This document shows, piece by piece, positions 44,255 through 53,420 of a stretch of 64,000 nt of DNA; the stretch's first letter is position 1, and every line of letters starts with the position of its first letter. The notes under the pieces were generated by a model. That model searched no databases. It was given only the letters and a program-made list of their open reading frames with translations, and was not told where the DNA came from. Both the position numbers and the translations under genes were made by a program. The DNA is from Kangiella spongicola (lineage in GTDB: Bacteria > Pseudomonadota > Gammaproteobacteria > Enterobacterales > Kangiellaceae): the NCBI RefSeq assembly GCF_003194565.2, contig NZ_QICH01000001.1:744001-808000 (forward strand), given 5' to 3'.

Positions 44255-45043
44255 ATGAAAAATACGAACGTTTTATTACCCCTATTCTCGGTTTTCCTGC
44301 TTTTATCCGGCTGCATGGGGATGGTGCCCGATGTTGATCAGGAGAAACTGGTCGAAGATGCTTATTCATTACAACGACTTAGCGTTTTACAGCATGCCAT
44401 CAAGGACCCCATCATTGGTTTTAAAGCGGGCTTAACGAGCGAGGCGGCCCAAGATGCTTTTAATGTTGATGAACCGCTTGTCGGCGCTTTATTCGCCAGT
44501 GGTTTTAGTCGTAATCGCAGTGCTTATGTTTTAGGCAACTACCATGACCTGAGAATGGAGGTAGAACTGGGCTTTCTCTTAAACCAAGCCATCACTAAGC
44601 CCATCACCAAAGAAGAGCTTCCCCAATACATTCGAGCTGTAGTGCCTATCGTCGAACTGCCGCACTTCCGCTTTACGCGAAATGACCAGATGACCGCATT
44701 AACGTTAATCACCAGTAACGTTGCTTCCAATCAGTTTATTATGGGCAATACCATGCCCTACGACTCAGAGCAGATTGATCAGATTAAAGCGACCTTAACT
44801 AAAAATGGCGTCACCATAAACCAAGGTAAAGCCACAGATGCCATGGGTAGCCAAAAAGATACTTTAGTGTGGATGATTAATAAATTATTAGAAGTCGGCT
44901 ATACCATCGACAAGGATCACTTGCTGATTACCGGCGCCCTTGGCACAATGTTGCCTGCGGAAAAAGGCCAGTACGAGGCTTACTTTGGTACTGATCAGAT
45001 GAAGTCTTACGAACAGTATTTGGTTTCTTTTTCAATCCGCTAA
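44255..45043 (+). CDS. Lipoprotein of the 2-keto-4-pentenoate hydratase (MhpD/FAH) family
   Basis: 262 residues from the ATG at 44255. N-terminal lipoprotein signal MKNTNVLLPLFSVFLLLSGC with the cysteine at residue 20. The rest follows MhpD/HpcG hydratases: GFKAGLTSEAAQDAFNVDEP, the metal-binding Glu pair in LRMEVELGFLL, and the C-terminal LLITGALGTMLPAEKGQYE. Hydratases of this family act on 2-hydroxypenta-2,4-dienoates in the cytosol; a membrane-anchored, exported form is odd. Active-site residues look kept, so an enzyme is plausible, but the substrate is unknown. Its promoter must overlap that of uvrD. Confidence 0.75.
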   Translation: MKNTNVLLPLFSVFLLLSGCMGMVPDVDQEKLVEDAYSLQRLSVLQHAIKDPIIGFKAGLTSEAAQDAFNVDEPLVGALFASGFSRNRSAYVLGNYHDLRMEVELGFLLNQAITKPITKEELPQYIRAVVPIVELPHFRFTRNDQMTALTLITSNVASNQFIMGNTMPYDSEQIDQIKATLTKNGVTINQGKATDAMGSQKDTLVWMINKLLEVGYTIDKDHLLITGALGTMLPAEKGQYEAYFGTDQMKSYEQYLVSFSIR

Positions 45044-45113
45044 AAGTTTCACTCGCTTTTAAATCAATTATTTATTCGCCATATTAAGCGACTCAATCAA
45101 TTCAGGAGCAATC

Positions 45114-46070
45114 ATGCGCGCAGTATTTCTCGACGCCGACACACTGGGCAACTGGCAAGGTAAATCAAACCAACCCTTGGCTGATCTTACGCCTTTAGCC
45201 AATTGCTTTGAGCAATTTGATGCGTACAGTCTGACCACACCAGAAGAGGTTATTGAACGCAGTAAAGATGCTGACGTTATCATTACCAATAAAGTCGTGC
45301 TTAATGCTGACACCTTGAAGCAACTGCCGAACCTTAAAGCAATTCAATTAGCGGCTACCGGCATGAATAATATTGATTTAGATGCTGCAAAAAGGCTTGG
45401 CATTCAGTGTTTTAACGTTGCTGACTATTCGACATTCGCGGTAGCACAGTTGACCCTGCAGTTTATGCTGAATTTTGCTACTCGCGCTTGTGAACATTAC
45501 CAGCTCACGGCGCAAGGCGCGTGGCAGAAAAGCCGTATGTTCACGCTGACTGACTTCCCGATTATGGAGCTTGAAGGTAAAACTTTAGCGTTAATTGGCT
45601 ATGGCAATATCGGCAAAAAAGTTGAACAATTAGCGACAGCCTTTGGTATGAATGTTGTGGTTGCGAATATTCCTGGTCGTCCTATGCGCGACAACCAAAT
45701 CACCATGGACGAAGCTCTTCCGCAGGCAGACTTTGTTTCGCTGCATTGCCCGCTAACGGAAGAAACTAAAGACTTGTTGAACAAAGACTTTTTTCACAAA
45801 ATGAAGTCTACGGCTTATGTTATTAATACTGCTCGCGGTCCTGTGATTAACGAGCAAAACTTAGCCACAGCTTTAAAAGAGAAAGTGATCGCAGGCGCTG
45901 GCTTAGATGTTCTTTCCGTTGAGCCACCAAGCCCAAATAACCCATTACTTGCTGCCGATGTGCCAAACCTTGCTATCACTCCCCATATCGCCTGGGCTAG
46001 CCATGAAGCCAAACAACGATTGATTCAGGGCATGGCGGATAATATGAAAGGTTTTGTGGCAGATAACTAA
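45114..46070 (+). CDS. D-2-hydroxyacid dehydrogenase, NAD-dependent (glycerate/hydroxypyruvate type)
   Basis: 318 residues. Rossmann motif LALIGYGNIGKKVEQLATAF, catalytic Arg in NTARGPVIN, Glu in the DVLSVEPPSPNNPLL region and His in ITPHIAWASHEAKQRL. This is the D-isomer specific 2-hydroxyacid dehydrogenase family, closest in style to HprA glycerate dehydrogenase. It reduces a 2-keto acid with NAD(P)H in the cytosol. It may share a transcript with the lipoprotein gene 70 bases upstream. Confidence 0.88.
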   Translation: MRAVFLDADTLGNWQGKSNQPLADLTPLANCFEQFDAYSLTTPEEVIERSKDADVIITNKVVLNADTLKQLPNLKAIQLAATGMNNIDLDAAKRLGIQCFNVADYSTFAVAQLTLQFMLNFATRACEHYQLTAQGAWQKSRMFTLTDFPIMELEGKTLALIGYGNIGKKVEQLATAFGMNVVVANIPGRPMRDNQITMDEALPQADFVSLHCPLTEETKDLLNKDFFHKMKSTAYVINTARGPVINEQNLATALKEKVIAGAGLDVLSVEPPSPNNPLLAADVPNLAITPHIAWASHEAKQRLIQGMADNMKGFVADN

Positions 46071-46083
46071 ACTTAAGCACTCG

Positions 46084-46764
46084 CTATAGAGCAGTTACAT
46101 GATTCTTTAACTGCTCTATATCATTGACGTCGATATGCAAGTGCTGGCAATCGGCGTTGATACTGCTTTGTATATCGGTGTCATGATTATCGCCCACATG
46201 GAGTAATTCCTGCGGTTCAATATTTTTTAGTGCGCACACTTTGTGTAGCATTTCAGCCGAAGGTTTAGCGCGACCATCAACACCCGCAATAAAGTGTTTT
46301 TCGAAATAGTCCATTAGCCCAAGCCAATATAAATTCGAGTTGCCATTACTGACGGCAAATAAGCTGTACTTTTGCTTGAGTGTTTCTAGCAATTGATAGG
46401 TCACTTGTGGAATTTGTATTTGATTGCGCCAGTAGTAAAAAACGGCGAAGGCTTGGTTCACTAAATTTAGGTCGCCTGCTGTTTCGAGTAGCATATGTTC
46501 AATAACAGCCTTGCGTAATGTTGTCATGTTATCAAAGTGCGGAATATCTTGCGCAATAAATTGCTCAGATACACGGTGCATACTCTCGATCGTATAATGC
46601 TCTTTAAATGGCGGGTGCTTACGACCTAGAAACTGGTAAAGCTCATGTTCGCACTTTTCTATAACCCCTGAGTTATCCCACAAGGTATCATCGAGATCAA
46701 AACTAATGGCTTTTACCTTATCCCACGTTACCGCAGAGATTTTTTCTTTAATGCTTTGTGACAT
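46084..46764 (-). CDS. yigB: HAD-superfamily hydrolase, YigB-like
   Basis: 226 residues. HAD motif I AISFDLDDTLWDNSG, motif II FAVSNGN, a conserved lysine in GRAKPSAEML and motif IV HVGDNHDTDIQSS. YigB in E. coli dephosphorylates FMN and other sugar phosphates; the same role is inferred. It ends the lptM-dapF-DUF484-xerC-yigB row, nine bases after xerC, as in E. coli. An inverted repeat (TAGAGCAGTTA / TAACTGCTCTA, 46087-46118) covers its last codons and may help stop transcription. Confidence 0.88.
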   Translation of the reverse strand: MSQSIKEKISAVTWDKVKAISFDLDDTLWDNSGVIEKCEHELYQFLGRKHPPFKEHYTIESMHRVSEQFIAQDIPHFDNMTTLRKAVIEHMLLETAGDLNLVNQAFAVFYYWRNQIQIPQVTYQLLETLKQKYSLFAVSNGNSNLYWLGLMDYFEKHFIAGVDGRAKPSAEMLHKVCALKNIEPQELLHVGDNHDTDIQSSINADCQHLHIDVNDIEQLKNHVTAL

Positions 46765-46773
46765 GATATTTAA

Positions 46774-47700
46774 TTAATCTTTTTTCTTGGGTGATGTATT
46801 TTTATCAGTAGGACTCTTGCGTGCTCTAGGATGCGCCGCATCATAGGTTTTTGCAAGGTGCTGAAAATCCAAGTGGGTATAAATTTGTGTCGTTGCAATA
46901 CTGGCATGACCTAATAATTCTTGTACTGCGCGCAAATCGCTCGAAGACTCTAAAACATGAGTGGCACAAGAATGACGTAGTTTATGCGGATGCAACACAT
47001 CGGTTAAACCTTGGCGCTTACCCCAGTAATTTAATCGCTGTTGAATCGAACGGTTGCCTAGCCGTTGCCCTCGACTACTTAGGAATAATGCTTGCTCGCT
47101 TGTGTCTTTTACAAACGCCACTCTATTTTTGATCCACTTTTTCAGCAGCTTTTCCGCAGCATTACCAAACGGCACTTCGCGAACTTTTCTGCCCTTTCCT
47201 AAAACTCGTAAACTTTGATCGTTAAAGCTGATAGAGTTTAAGTCCATCGACGATAATTCGGACAATCGAATTCCTGCGGAATATAAAAGCTCAATCATCG
47301 CTTTATCTCGAATCTCGATTGGCTCGTCTTCCGGTAAGCTGTCGATAAAATGATTTAAGCTATCGACATCAATATTTTTCGGTAAGCGTTTTGGCTTTTT
47401 AGGGCCTCTAAGACCAATCGCAGGGTTGGTCTTTATAATTTTCTGCGCCACTAAATAATCGAGAAACCCTCTGAGCGACGATAATTTTAAAGAGATAGTG
47501 GAAGGCGAAGCACCATTGCGATGATGGTGCGCCATCCATAGCCGAATATCCTGGCTAGTGACTTGTGGCCAACTTGAAATCTTGTCGTGTACGTACTCAA
47601 GGAAGTCGACTATCTGACGTTTATAATTACTAACGGTATGCTCTGAGTATTGCTTTTGATGTAGCAATCTGTCGCAATACTGCTCAACCGTTTTTAGCAT
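46774..47700 (-). CDS. xerC: Tyrosine site-specific recombinase XerC
   Basis: 308 residues. N-terminal SAM-like domain ([20 protein letters not shown]) and catalytic domain with Arg in [10 protein letters not shown], the [15 protein letters not shown] box, [15 protein letters not shown] and the nucleophile Tyr in the latter. It resolves chromosome dimers with XerD at dif. Position between DUF484 and yigB supports XerC over XerD. A short basic tail ([14 protein letters not shown]) ends the protein. Confidence 0.94.
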   Translation of the reverse strand: MLKTVEQYCDRLLHQKQYSEHTVSNYKRQIVDFLEYVHDKISSWPQVTSQDIRLWMAHHHRNGASPSTISLKLSSLRGFLDYLVAQKIIKTNPAIGLRGPKKPKRLPKNIDVDSLNHFIDSLPEDEPIEIRDKAMIELLYSAGIRLSELSSMDLNSISFNDQSLRVLGKGRKVREVPFGNAAEKLLKKWIKNRVAFVKDTSEQALFLSSRGQRLGNRSIQQRLNYWGKRQGLTDVLHPHKLRHSCATHVLESSSDLRAVQELLGHASIATTQIYTHLDFQHLAKTYDAAHPRARKSPTDKNTSPKKKD

Positions 47701-47713
47701 ATTTTTGCCTATA

Positions 47714-48376
47714 TCACTTCACTAAGCAGGCGTGGAAAATATCACCGATAAAGCGCAAAAATAAGGTTCCCATATCTGCTGTAAATAAGCCCACATCTTC
47801 GCTACCTAGTGCGATAAGCCCGACTTCTGCACCATCGCCTAGCGGAATTAATGCATAGGATTGTAGGTTATCCTCGACTTTAAATAACTGTGAGATGCTT
47901 TCTGTCACGCGCCCACAAATCGGATCGTTTTGAATAAACTGAATATCGGTCAGCTTTCTCAGGGTGTCGACATCCGAGACATTCACACCCTCTAGATTTT
48001 CTGGGTTATTGCATAACCACACCTGGCAGTCATTAATGTCAAAATACTTTATTAACTGCTCTTTAAGGTAATCCACTATTTGTTGCTTGGTCTGTAGCTC
48101 AACCATTCTTACAGCTATTTCAGAGCACTTTACAAGCAACTCACTATTATCTTGCGCGTTAATCACCATTTCATTCAAGCGTTGTTGCAAGGTCTCTGTT
48201 CTATCGCGCAAGTTCAAAATTTGACGCTCAACCAGTGACACCGAACCATACACTTTATGATTGATTTTTAATTCTTCTAATAATTGTGGGTGGCGCTCAA
48301 AGAACTCAGGGTTTTTCTCCAAGTATGAAGCAATTTTCCCCTCAACCCTTACTAAATCTTCAGCGGCTCTACTCAT
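47714..48376 (-). CDS. DUF484 family protein (YigA-like, GAF-like fold)
   Basis: 220 residues. [20 protein letters not shown] is the N-terminal DUF484 signature, followed by a coiled coil ([20 protein letters not shown]) and a GAF-like domain ending in [20 protein letters not shown]. Cytosolic, function unknown; always seen in the dapF-xerC row. Lies between dapF and xerC, 13 bases from the latter. Confidence 0.9.
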   Translation of the reverse strand: MSRAAEDLVRVEGKIASYLEKNPEFFERHPQLLEELKINHKVYGSVSLVERQILNLRDRTETLQQRLNEMVINAQDNSELLVKCSEIAVRMVELQTKQQIVDYLKEQLIKYFDINDCQVWLCNNPENLEGVNVSDVDTLRKLTDIQFIQNDPICGRVTESISQLFKVEDNLQSYALIPLGDGAEVGLIALGSEDVGLFTADMGTLFLRFIGDIFHACLVK

Positions 48377-48414
48377 TCTCTCTTCTCATCGTTTGATTGA
48401 TTTAATTAGCAATT

Positions 48415-49245
48415 TTAAATATCAATTTGCCCTTCAAACACTACCTTCGCCGAACCAGTCATATAAACGTTTCGTCCCTTGCCTGCCCAGCGTATCCATA
48501 AATTCCCCCCTGGCAGACCGACCTTAACTTTCTCATCCAATAAATTTTGTAAGCGTCCAGCAACTACAGCCGCACACGCCCCTGTGCCGCAGGCTAACGT
48601 TTCTCCAACGCCCCGCTCAAACACTCTTAGCTTTATCTCGCTCGTATCCACCACCTGCATAAACCCAACATTAGCTTGTGCTGGGAAATAACTATGCTGG
48701 CTTAATATCGGCCCCACCTTTTGTACTGGCGCAGTCACAATATCATTAACTTGTAGCACACAGTGTGGATTACCCATCGAAACCGCACCGATTTTATAGC
48801 GAATACCCTCTGCGTCGATCATGTAGGTATCAGCCTGCTCGGCAAATCTCAGCGGCACTTTCTCTGGTTCAAACCGTGGCTTACCCATATTGATGGTCAC
48901 TAAGCCGTTGTCTTCAAACACAGTGCTCATAGTCGCGGTATTGGTAGAAAGTCTCAATTCCCGCTTCCAGGTCAACCCTTTCTGCCTTACATACTTCGCA
49001 ACCGCTCTGGCACCGTTACCGCAATGGCCCGCTTCGCTACCGTCAGCGTTAAAAATTCTGAAGTGAAAGTCGGCCTCTGGGTGCTGTGGCGCCTCAATCA
49101 TTAAAAGCTGATCGAATCCCACACCGAAATTTCGGTGAGCTAACTGGCTGATTTGCGCCTGATTTAAATATACAGGCTGCGAAATCGCGTCCACCACCAT
49201 GAAATCATTCCCAATCCCTTGCATCTTAGTAAAAGGGACTATCAT
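48415..49245 (-). CDS. dapF: Diaminopimelate epimerase
   Basis: 276 residues. VPFTKMQGIGNDFMVVD at the N-terminus, and catalytic cysteines in GHCGNGARAVAKYV (about residue 76) and LACGTGACAAVVAG (about 219). Converts LL- to meso-diaminopimelate for lysine and peptidoglycan. Its start ATG overlaps the stop of the upstream small lipoprotein gene (ATGA). Confidence 0.96.
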   Translation of the reverse strand: MIVPFTKMQGIGNDFMVVDAISQPVYLNQAQISQLAHRNFGVGFDQLLMIEAPQHPEADFHFRIFNADGSEAGHCGNGARAVAKYVRQKGLTWKRELRLSTNTATMSTVFEDNGLVTINMGKPRFEPEKVPLRFAEQADTYMIDAEGIRYKIGAVSMGNPHCVLQVNDIVTAPVQKVGPILSQHSYFPAQANVGFMQVVDTSEIKLRVFERGVGETLACGTGACAAVVAGRLQNLLDEKVKVGLPGGNLWIRWAGKGRNVYMTGSAKVVFEGQIDI

Positions 49246-49418
49246 TGGCTCACCTCATCACGCGCCTTATCAGCAGTATCTTCTTGTTCCTCTTGCTTTT
49301 TTTCAGGCTCATTATCCGGCAAGAACAAAGGTCCTTTTTGACCGCAAGCAGCCAAAAACATCACGGCCATAGCCGTCAGGCTGAGCTGCCGTATACGTTT
49401 CATTGTCATCATTAACAT
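49242..49418 (-). CDS. lptM: Small lipoprotein LptM (YifL)
   Basis: 58 codons from the ATG at 49418, with in-frame alternatives at 49412, 49409 and 49403; the last gives MKRIRQLSLTAMAVMFLAAC, the most typical signal peptide. The lipobox LAAC is followed by GQKGPLFLPD, the hallmark of LptM, which assists folding of the LPS transporter LptD. A charged tail (EPEKKQEEQEDTADKARDEV) ends the protein. The stop overlaps the dapF start. Shorter than the E. coli protein (67 residues). Divergent from cyaY, as in E. coli. Confidence 0.88.
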   Translation of the reverse strand: MLMMTMKRIRQLSLTAMAVMFLAACGQKGPLFLPDNEPEKKQEEQEDTADKARDEVSQ

Positions 49419-49536
49419 TTTCTTGGAAAATAAGTCTTATCTTGCAATAGCTTGGTTTTGACTGCAAGCACGATTGCATTCAACAACACATCTGGCACAA
49501 TATCCGTCCACTATTGAAGTAAAATGGTACCCGATA

Positions 49537-49872
49537 ATGGCTACGCTAACAGAATCTGAATTTAACGACAAAATGGATCAAACGATTATCGCCATTGAAG
49601 AAGCTTTGGACGAGCTCGACGAGCTGGACATTGATTACGAAACTAGCGGTGGCATTTTGACCATAACCCTCGAAAACGGCAGTAAAGTGATTATTAACCG
49701 TCAGACCCCACTTAAACAGCTCTGGTTAGCTGCCAAAGACGGCGGTTATCATCTTGATTGGGTTGAAGGACAGTGGCAAACCGATAAAGACCAAGAGGCG
49801 CTAGAGCCTTTACTGAATCGCGTACTTTCACAGCAATCCGGTGAAACCGTAGAGCTTTCGCTCAATTTTTAA
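49537..49872 (+). CDS. cyaY: Iron-sulfur assembly protein CyaY (bacterial frataxin)
   Basis: About 111 residues from MATLTESEFND at 49537; a further upstream in-frame ATG (49474) would add a 21-residue extension that does not fit the family. The acidic first helix (ALDELDELDIDYE), the strand GGILTITLENGSKVIINRQ and the motif PLKQLWLAAKDGGYHLDW are frataxin landmarks. It modulates iron-sulfur cluster assembly. Divergent from lptM-dapF, the usual gammaproteobacterial neighbourhood. Confidence 0.94.
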   Translation: MATLTESEFNDKMDQTIIAIEEALDELDELDIDYETSGGILTITLENGSKVIINRQTPLKQLWLAAKDGGYHLDWVEGQWQTDKDQEALEPLLNRVLSQQSGETVELSLNF

Positions 49873-49909
49873 CTTTTTACAGCCCGCATAAATACTTTTA
49901 GGAATCTCC

Positions 49910-50599
49910 ATGAGCGAAACTACTTCTCAAACACAATCAGAACTATTACCGTGCGTAACCGTCAACCCTAGCGCAGAGCACAAAGCGACCGTTATTTGGC
50001 TACATGGCCTTGGTGCCGATGGGCATGACTTTGAGCCGATTGTGCCTGAATTAAAGCTGCCGGCCGAATTAGGCATAAAATTTATTTTTCCTCATGCACC
50101 AGTTATGCCAGTTACTATCAATGGCGGCTATGAGATGCGCGCTTGGTACGATATTCGTGATACGGATTTGGCTAACCGCGAAGACAAAGACGGTGTGCGT
50201 CTGTCAGCCTCACTCATTGAAAAGTTTATCGACACTGAAATTGTCGCAGGGATTCCAAGCGACAAAATTATTCTGGCAGGTTTTTCGCAAGGCGGTGCGA
50301 TCGCATTGCATTTAGCCACCCGTACTCAACATAAATTAGCTGGAATCGTCGCTCTTTCTACTTACCTGACGATGCCAGAAGAGCTTGCTAGCGAAAAGTC
50401 ATCAGCTAACTTAGACACCCCTATTTTCATGGCTCACGGCTCACAAGACCCTGTAGTACCCATGCAACGCGGTCAATTCAGTGCTAAAACCTTGCAAGAC
50501 AACGGCTTTAAAGTCAGCTGGCAGGACTATCCAATGGCACATGCCGTGTGTTTAGAAGAAATTCAAGCTTTGGGTAGCTATTTACAGACACAGCTTTAA
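49910..50599 (+). CDS. Alpha/beta hydrolase, carboxylesterase (phospholipase/carboxylesterase family)
   Basis: 229 residues. VIWLHGLGADGHDFEPIVPE forms the oxyanion loop, the nucleophile Ser is in LAGFSQGGAIALH, the Asp in AHGSQDPVVPMQRG and the His in YPMAHAVCLEE. Same family as esterase EstB and acyl-protein thioesterases. Cytosolic, no signal peptide. Starts 38 bases after cyaY, possibly the same transcript. Confidence 0.92.
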   Translation: MSETTSQTQSELLPCVTVNPSAEHKATVIWLHGLGADGHDFEPIVPELKLPAELGIKFIFPHAPVMPVTINGGYEMRAWYDIRDTDLANREDKDGVRLSASLIEKFIDTEIVAGIPSDKIILAGFSQGGAIALHLATRTQHKLAGIVALSTYLTMPEELASEKSSANLDTPIFMAHGSQDPVVPMQRGQFSAKTLQDNGFKVSWQDYPMAHAVCLEEIQALGSYLQTQL

Positions 50600-50635
50600 G
50601 CAATACCACTTTGGCAATACTTTTTTTCGCAATAC

Positions 50636-50665
50636 TGTAGTGGATGCTTTTCAGCGTCCACTACA
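50636..50665. repeat. 12-bp perfect hairpin downstream of the esterase gene
   Basis: TGTAGTGGATGC pairs with GCGTCCACTACA (one G-T) around TTTTCA. No T run follows, so it is not a standard rho-independent terminator. It may act as a 3' RNA stabiliser or factor-dependent end site. Confidence 0.55.
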
Positions 50666-50808
50666 CTTAAATCTGACAAGACTCTAAATACTCACTCCTC
50701 TCAATATTTACTTATAAACAATTAAGAAAAAGGTTATTGAAAGGTCACTGAAATGCTCTTACAATAAAATAATTCTAAGGAAAATCTCAAATTCAAGGAG
50801 TGAGTGCC

Positions 50809-51831
50809 GTGGACAAAATATCTATTCCAGATGAAGCCCTTTTTTACATTTCTGAACGTACTTTACCTATCAATGCTGTCATCGATTTCATTTATGAAAA
50901 TCCATCACAGCAAACAATCGATCACTTTAAAAACATCAACTTACATCTAAAAAATGGCCAGGTTAAGCCTGGACAGATGGTCATAATTACCCCTCCTGAT
51001 GCCTCTTACTGTCATCAATGGGAAAACGTTATGATGGAGGCCGCAGCTTATACTGATCAGCAGCTTTCGCAAATGTCCGCAGCTGAAAAAGTAAACCTCG
51101 CAAGACATTACGATTTAATACAGTATTCCACCGAGTACGTAGGCGCTGGTTACGGTTTAACTGCAACCTTTTATGAACAAAAGAAGAAACATGTCGAAAG
51201 GGTTCTAAAAGAAATTGAACGTCTGTATAAGAATACTTTACGAACTAACAATGGAAAATTAGCCACAAAGAGCTTTTTCCAACAGCGACAAGCTCTCTTT
51301 AGAAAGCTAGACTACGCAATTAATGGCATGTTAGAAAGAAGAATGTTTAGTCGAAATGTACCAATATCGCAACTAAAAAACACCATGGGCATTAGTAGCA
51401 AGGCCATCATGCATCAATGGAAACATCAACCAGGAGCAACTAACCTCGACGGTTTTAAGTCTAACTATAAAAAGCTCACCACCGCTAGTAAATCCTTCAC
51501 TCGCCTAGGTTATTTATCCATTGGTTTGGATATAGGTTACAGTGCAGCTGCTATACATGAAGCTTGTACCGTAGACAATTCCGCTGACTTTTGCCGATTA
51601 ACTACCTATTCTCAAACGGGTAGAGCCGCGGGTAGCATTGCTGGAGGGGGCTTTGGAGGATGGGCGACCTCTTATGTTACATGTAATCTTGTATTTGGAC
51701 TGGAATCAGCGGGAACAAGTTTATTATGGTGCACTATTGTTGCAAGTGTCGCAGGCGGATATGCTGGTAGCCAATTAGGCTCTCACATAGGACAATCTTC
51801 AGGTGAAGCAATTTATGAGTATTCAAGGTAA
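50809..51831 (+). CDS. Putative toxin: LysM-like N-terminus plus glycine-zipper membrane region
   Basis: About 340 residues. The GTG at 50809 has AAGGAG eight bases upstream, better than the in-frame GTG at 50800. The first 50 residues resemble a LysM unit: LPINAVIDFIYEN, IDHFKNINLHLKNGQVKPGQ and MVIITPP. The middle is helical (FYEQKKKHVERVLKEIERLY). The last 110 residues are rich in small residues with GxxxG-type spacing (AAGSIAGGGFGGWATSYV; ASVAGGYAGSQLGSHIG), as in pore-forming or membrane-inserting toxins. No signal peptide. The stop codon overlaps the start of the first of four small membrane-protein genes (TAATG). A toxin role is inference from architecture and context. Confidence 0.55.
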   Translation: MDKISIPDEALFYISERTLPINAVIDFIYENPSQQTIDHFKNINLHLKNGQVKPGQMVIITPPDASYCHQWENVMMEAAAYTDQQLSQMSAAEKVNLARHYDLIQYSTEYVGAGYGLTATFYEQKKKHVERVLKEIERLYKNTLRTNNGKLATKSFFQQRQALFRKLDYAINGMLERRMFSRNVPISQLKNTMGISSKAIMHQWKHQPGATNLDGFKSNYKKLTTASKSFTRLGYLSIGLDIGYSAAAIHEACTVDNSADFCRLTTYSQTGRAAGSIAGGGFGGWATSYVTCNLVFGLESAGTSLLWCTIVASVAGGYAGSQLGSHIGQSSGEAIYEYSR

Positions 51832-52196
51832 TGTATCAATTATTAATTAATTTATATCAATCAGCCCCCATAATCTTACTTTCATTATTCGGTATGCTGG
51901 TTATTTTCTTGTTGATTATTAATGCTATCTACTTCTACTTTAGGTATCAAAAATCTATGGAGAAAGAGTTGCTAGGGGATGATTATAGTTCAGGAGGATT
52001 TTTATATGATTCTACACGGCTAATGATGTATGGGCACTATATCCTATTTCCCAAGCGTGCAAAGAAAGCAGGCGTGTATGAGTTCTTTAAGAATATTCCT
52101 TTTAAAGTAAAGACTCACTTACTTATTCATTGGTTTGGCCTGATCATTGGCGGTATATGCTTCTTTGTACCAGCCACCATAACCTACTTTCAATGA
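51831..52196 (+). CDS. Small two-helix membrane protein, paralogue 1 of 4 (candidate immunity protein)
   Basis: 121 residues. Membrane helices near residues 10-33 (APIILLSLFGMLVIFLLIIN) and 95-117 (FGLIIGGICFFVPATITYF). Between them lies the family core: FRYQKSMEKELLGDDY, SSGGFLYDSTRLMMYGHYI and LFPKRAKKAGVYEFFK. The A of its ATG is the last base of the preceding stop codon, giving translational coupling. No known family recognised. Confidence 0.65.
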   Translation: MYQLLINLYQSAPIILLSLFGMLVIFLLIINAIYFYFRYQKSMEKELLGDDYSSGGFLYDSTRLMMYGHYILFPKRAKKAGVYEFFKNIPFKVKTHLLIHWFGLIIGGICFFVPATITYFQ

Positions 52197-52218
52197 GAGC
52201 CCGACAACTCTATTATTT

Positions 52219-52578
52219 ATGCTCAATAAACTTATCACCGCGTTTTTGGATGAGCCATTCATGCTTATGGGCTTTTTCGGAGCATTAATTATAATTGTTT
52301 GGCTATTACACGCCCTCTATTTCTATCTAAAATACCAGAAAAATATGGAAAAAGAGCTGATGGGGGATGAGTATTATTCTGGCGGCTTTTTATATGACGG
52401 TATGAGGGTTATGATGTATGGTCACTATATTCTATTTCCCGCTCGGGCAAAAAAAGTCGGTGTGCATGATTTCTTCTCGACACTTTCCCCGAAACTAAAG
52501 AGGCATCTGTTATTTCATTGGTTTGGTCTGATTATTGGCGGTATATGTTTCTTTGTGCCAGCATTTATTTATCGTTAG
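52219..52578 (+). CDS. Small two-helix membrane protein, paralogue 2 of 4
   Basis: 119 residues. Same layout and core as paralogue 1: KYQKNMEKELMGDEYYSGGF, LYDGMRVMMYGHYILFPARA and HLLFHWFGLIIGGICFFVP. Starts 22 bases after paralogue 1. The segment before its ATG (GAGAGCCCGACAA to ATTATTTATG) recurs after paralogue 4, which points to recent duplication. Ribosome-binding site weak. Confidence 0.65.
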   Translation: MLNKLITAFLDEPFMLMGFFGALIIIVWLLHALYFYLKYQKNMEKELMGDEYYSGGFLYDGMRVMMYGHYILFPARAKKVGVHDFFSTLSPKLKRHLLFHWFGLIIGGICFFVPAFIYR

Positions 52579-52667
52579 TGACATTCTCTTGCTAAACAGG
52601 CACTGTTATGACTTAGACTTGTAACTAGGCCCTTAGATTAAACGCCCAAGCAAATGATTAACTTGTA

Positions 52668-53042
52668 ATGAATACGTCCTATATGAGCAATTTATCTTCT
52701 GCCCTTTTAGAGCAGCCAAAATACCTATTCTTCTTTCTCGGATGCTTGCTAGTTTTTGTTGGAATTTTTCACGCTGTTTACTTTTATGTCAGATACCAGC
52801 GAAAGCTAGATAAGCAATTTATGCGAGATAATTATTACTCTGGCGGCTTTCTCTTTGATGTATCACGGTTATCAAACTATGCCATGTTCATCCTTTTCCC
52901 AGGTCGTACTAAAGATAAAAAGACTCAATCATTCTTCAAAAACTTAGAGCCTAAAATAAAAACTCACCTGCTATTTCATTACTTTGTAATGTTTATAGGA
53001 GTAATTTCTTTATTTACTCCTATCGTTTTAACTTATTTTTAG
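52668..53042 (+). CDS. Small two-helix membrane protein, paralogue 3 of 4 (diverged)
   Basis: 124 residues. Most divergent copy: RYQRKLDKQFMRDNYYSGGF, LFDVSRLSNYAMFILFPGRT and KIKTHLLFHYFVMFIGVISL. The two membrane helices and the YYSGGF motif are kept, but HYILFP and HWFGLIIGG are altered. An alternative ATG lies five codons downstream (52683). The divergence may reflect a different specificity. Confidence 0.6.
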   Translation: MNTSYMSNLSSALLEQPKYLFFFLGCLLVFVGIFHAVYFYVRYQRKLDKQFMRDNYYSGGFLFDVSRLSNYAMFILFPGRTKDKKTQSFFKNLEPKIKTHLLFHYFVMFIGVISLFTPIVLTYF

Positions 53043-53069
53043 TATTCTGAAGTGTAGAATAATTAAACT

Positions 53070-53420
53070 ATGCATTTAACCCTGCAACAGTTGTTAATAT
53101 TTATAGGCTCTATAGGTATTATACTGCTTATTTTTTGGCTACTTCATGCACTCTATTTCTTTCTCAAATATCAAAAAGGAATGGAGAAGGAACTCATGGG
53201 AGATGACTATTATTCTGGCGGTTTTTTGTATGACGGCATGAGGGTTATGCTGTATGGGCATTATATCCTATTTCCCAAGCGGGCACGAAGAGCCGGTGTA
53301 CATGATTTTTTCTCAGATCTTGAGCCCAGAATAAAAAGACACTTGTTAATCCATTGGTTTGGTTTAGTAATAGGTGGGCTCATTGCCTTTATTCCGGCAA
53401 TACTATTGTACTTTCAATGA
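53070..53420 (+). CDS. Small two-helix membrane protein, paralogue 4 of 4
   Basis: 116 residues. Very close to paralogue 2: KYQKGMEKELMGDDYYSGGF, LYDGMRVMLYGHYILFPKRA and HLLIHWFGLVIGGLIAFIP. Starts 27 bases after paralogue 3. Its stop lies inside a 30-base sequence also found after paralogue 1. Confidence 0.65.
   Translation: MHLTLQQLLIFIGSIGIILLIFWLLHALYFFLKYQKGMEKELMGDDYYSGGFLYDGMRVMLYGHYILFPKRARRAGVHDFFSDLEPRIKRHLLIHWFGLVIGGLIAFIPAILLYFQ

Noticed and set aside
51831-53420. CRISPR-like or direct-repeat array
   Set aside because: The repetition is of whole coding genes with diverged sequence, not short repeats with spacers.
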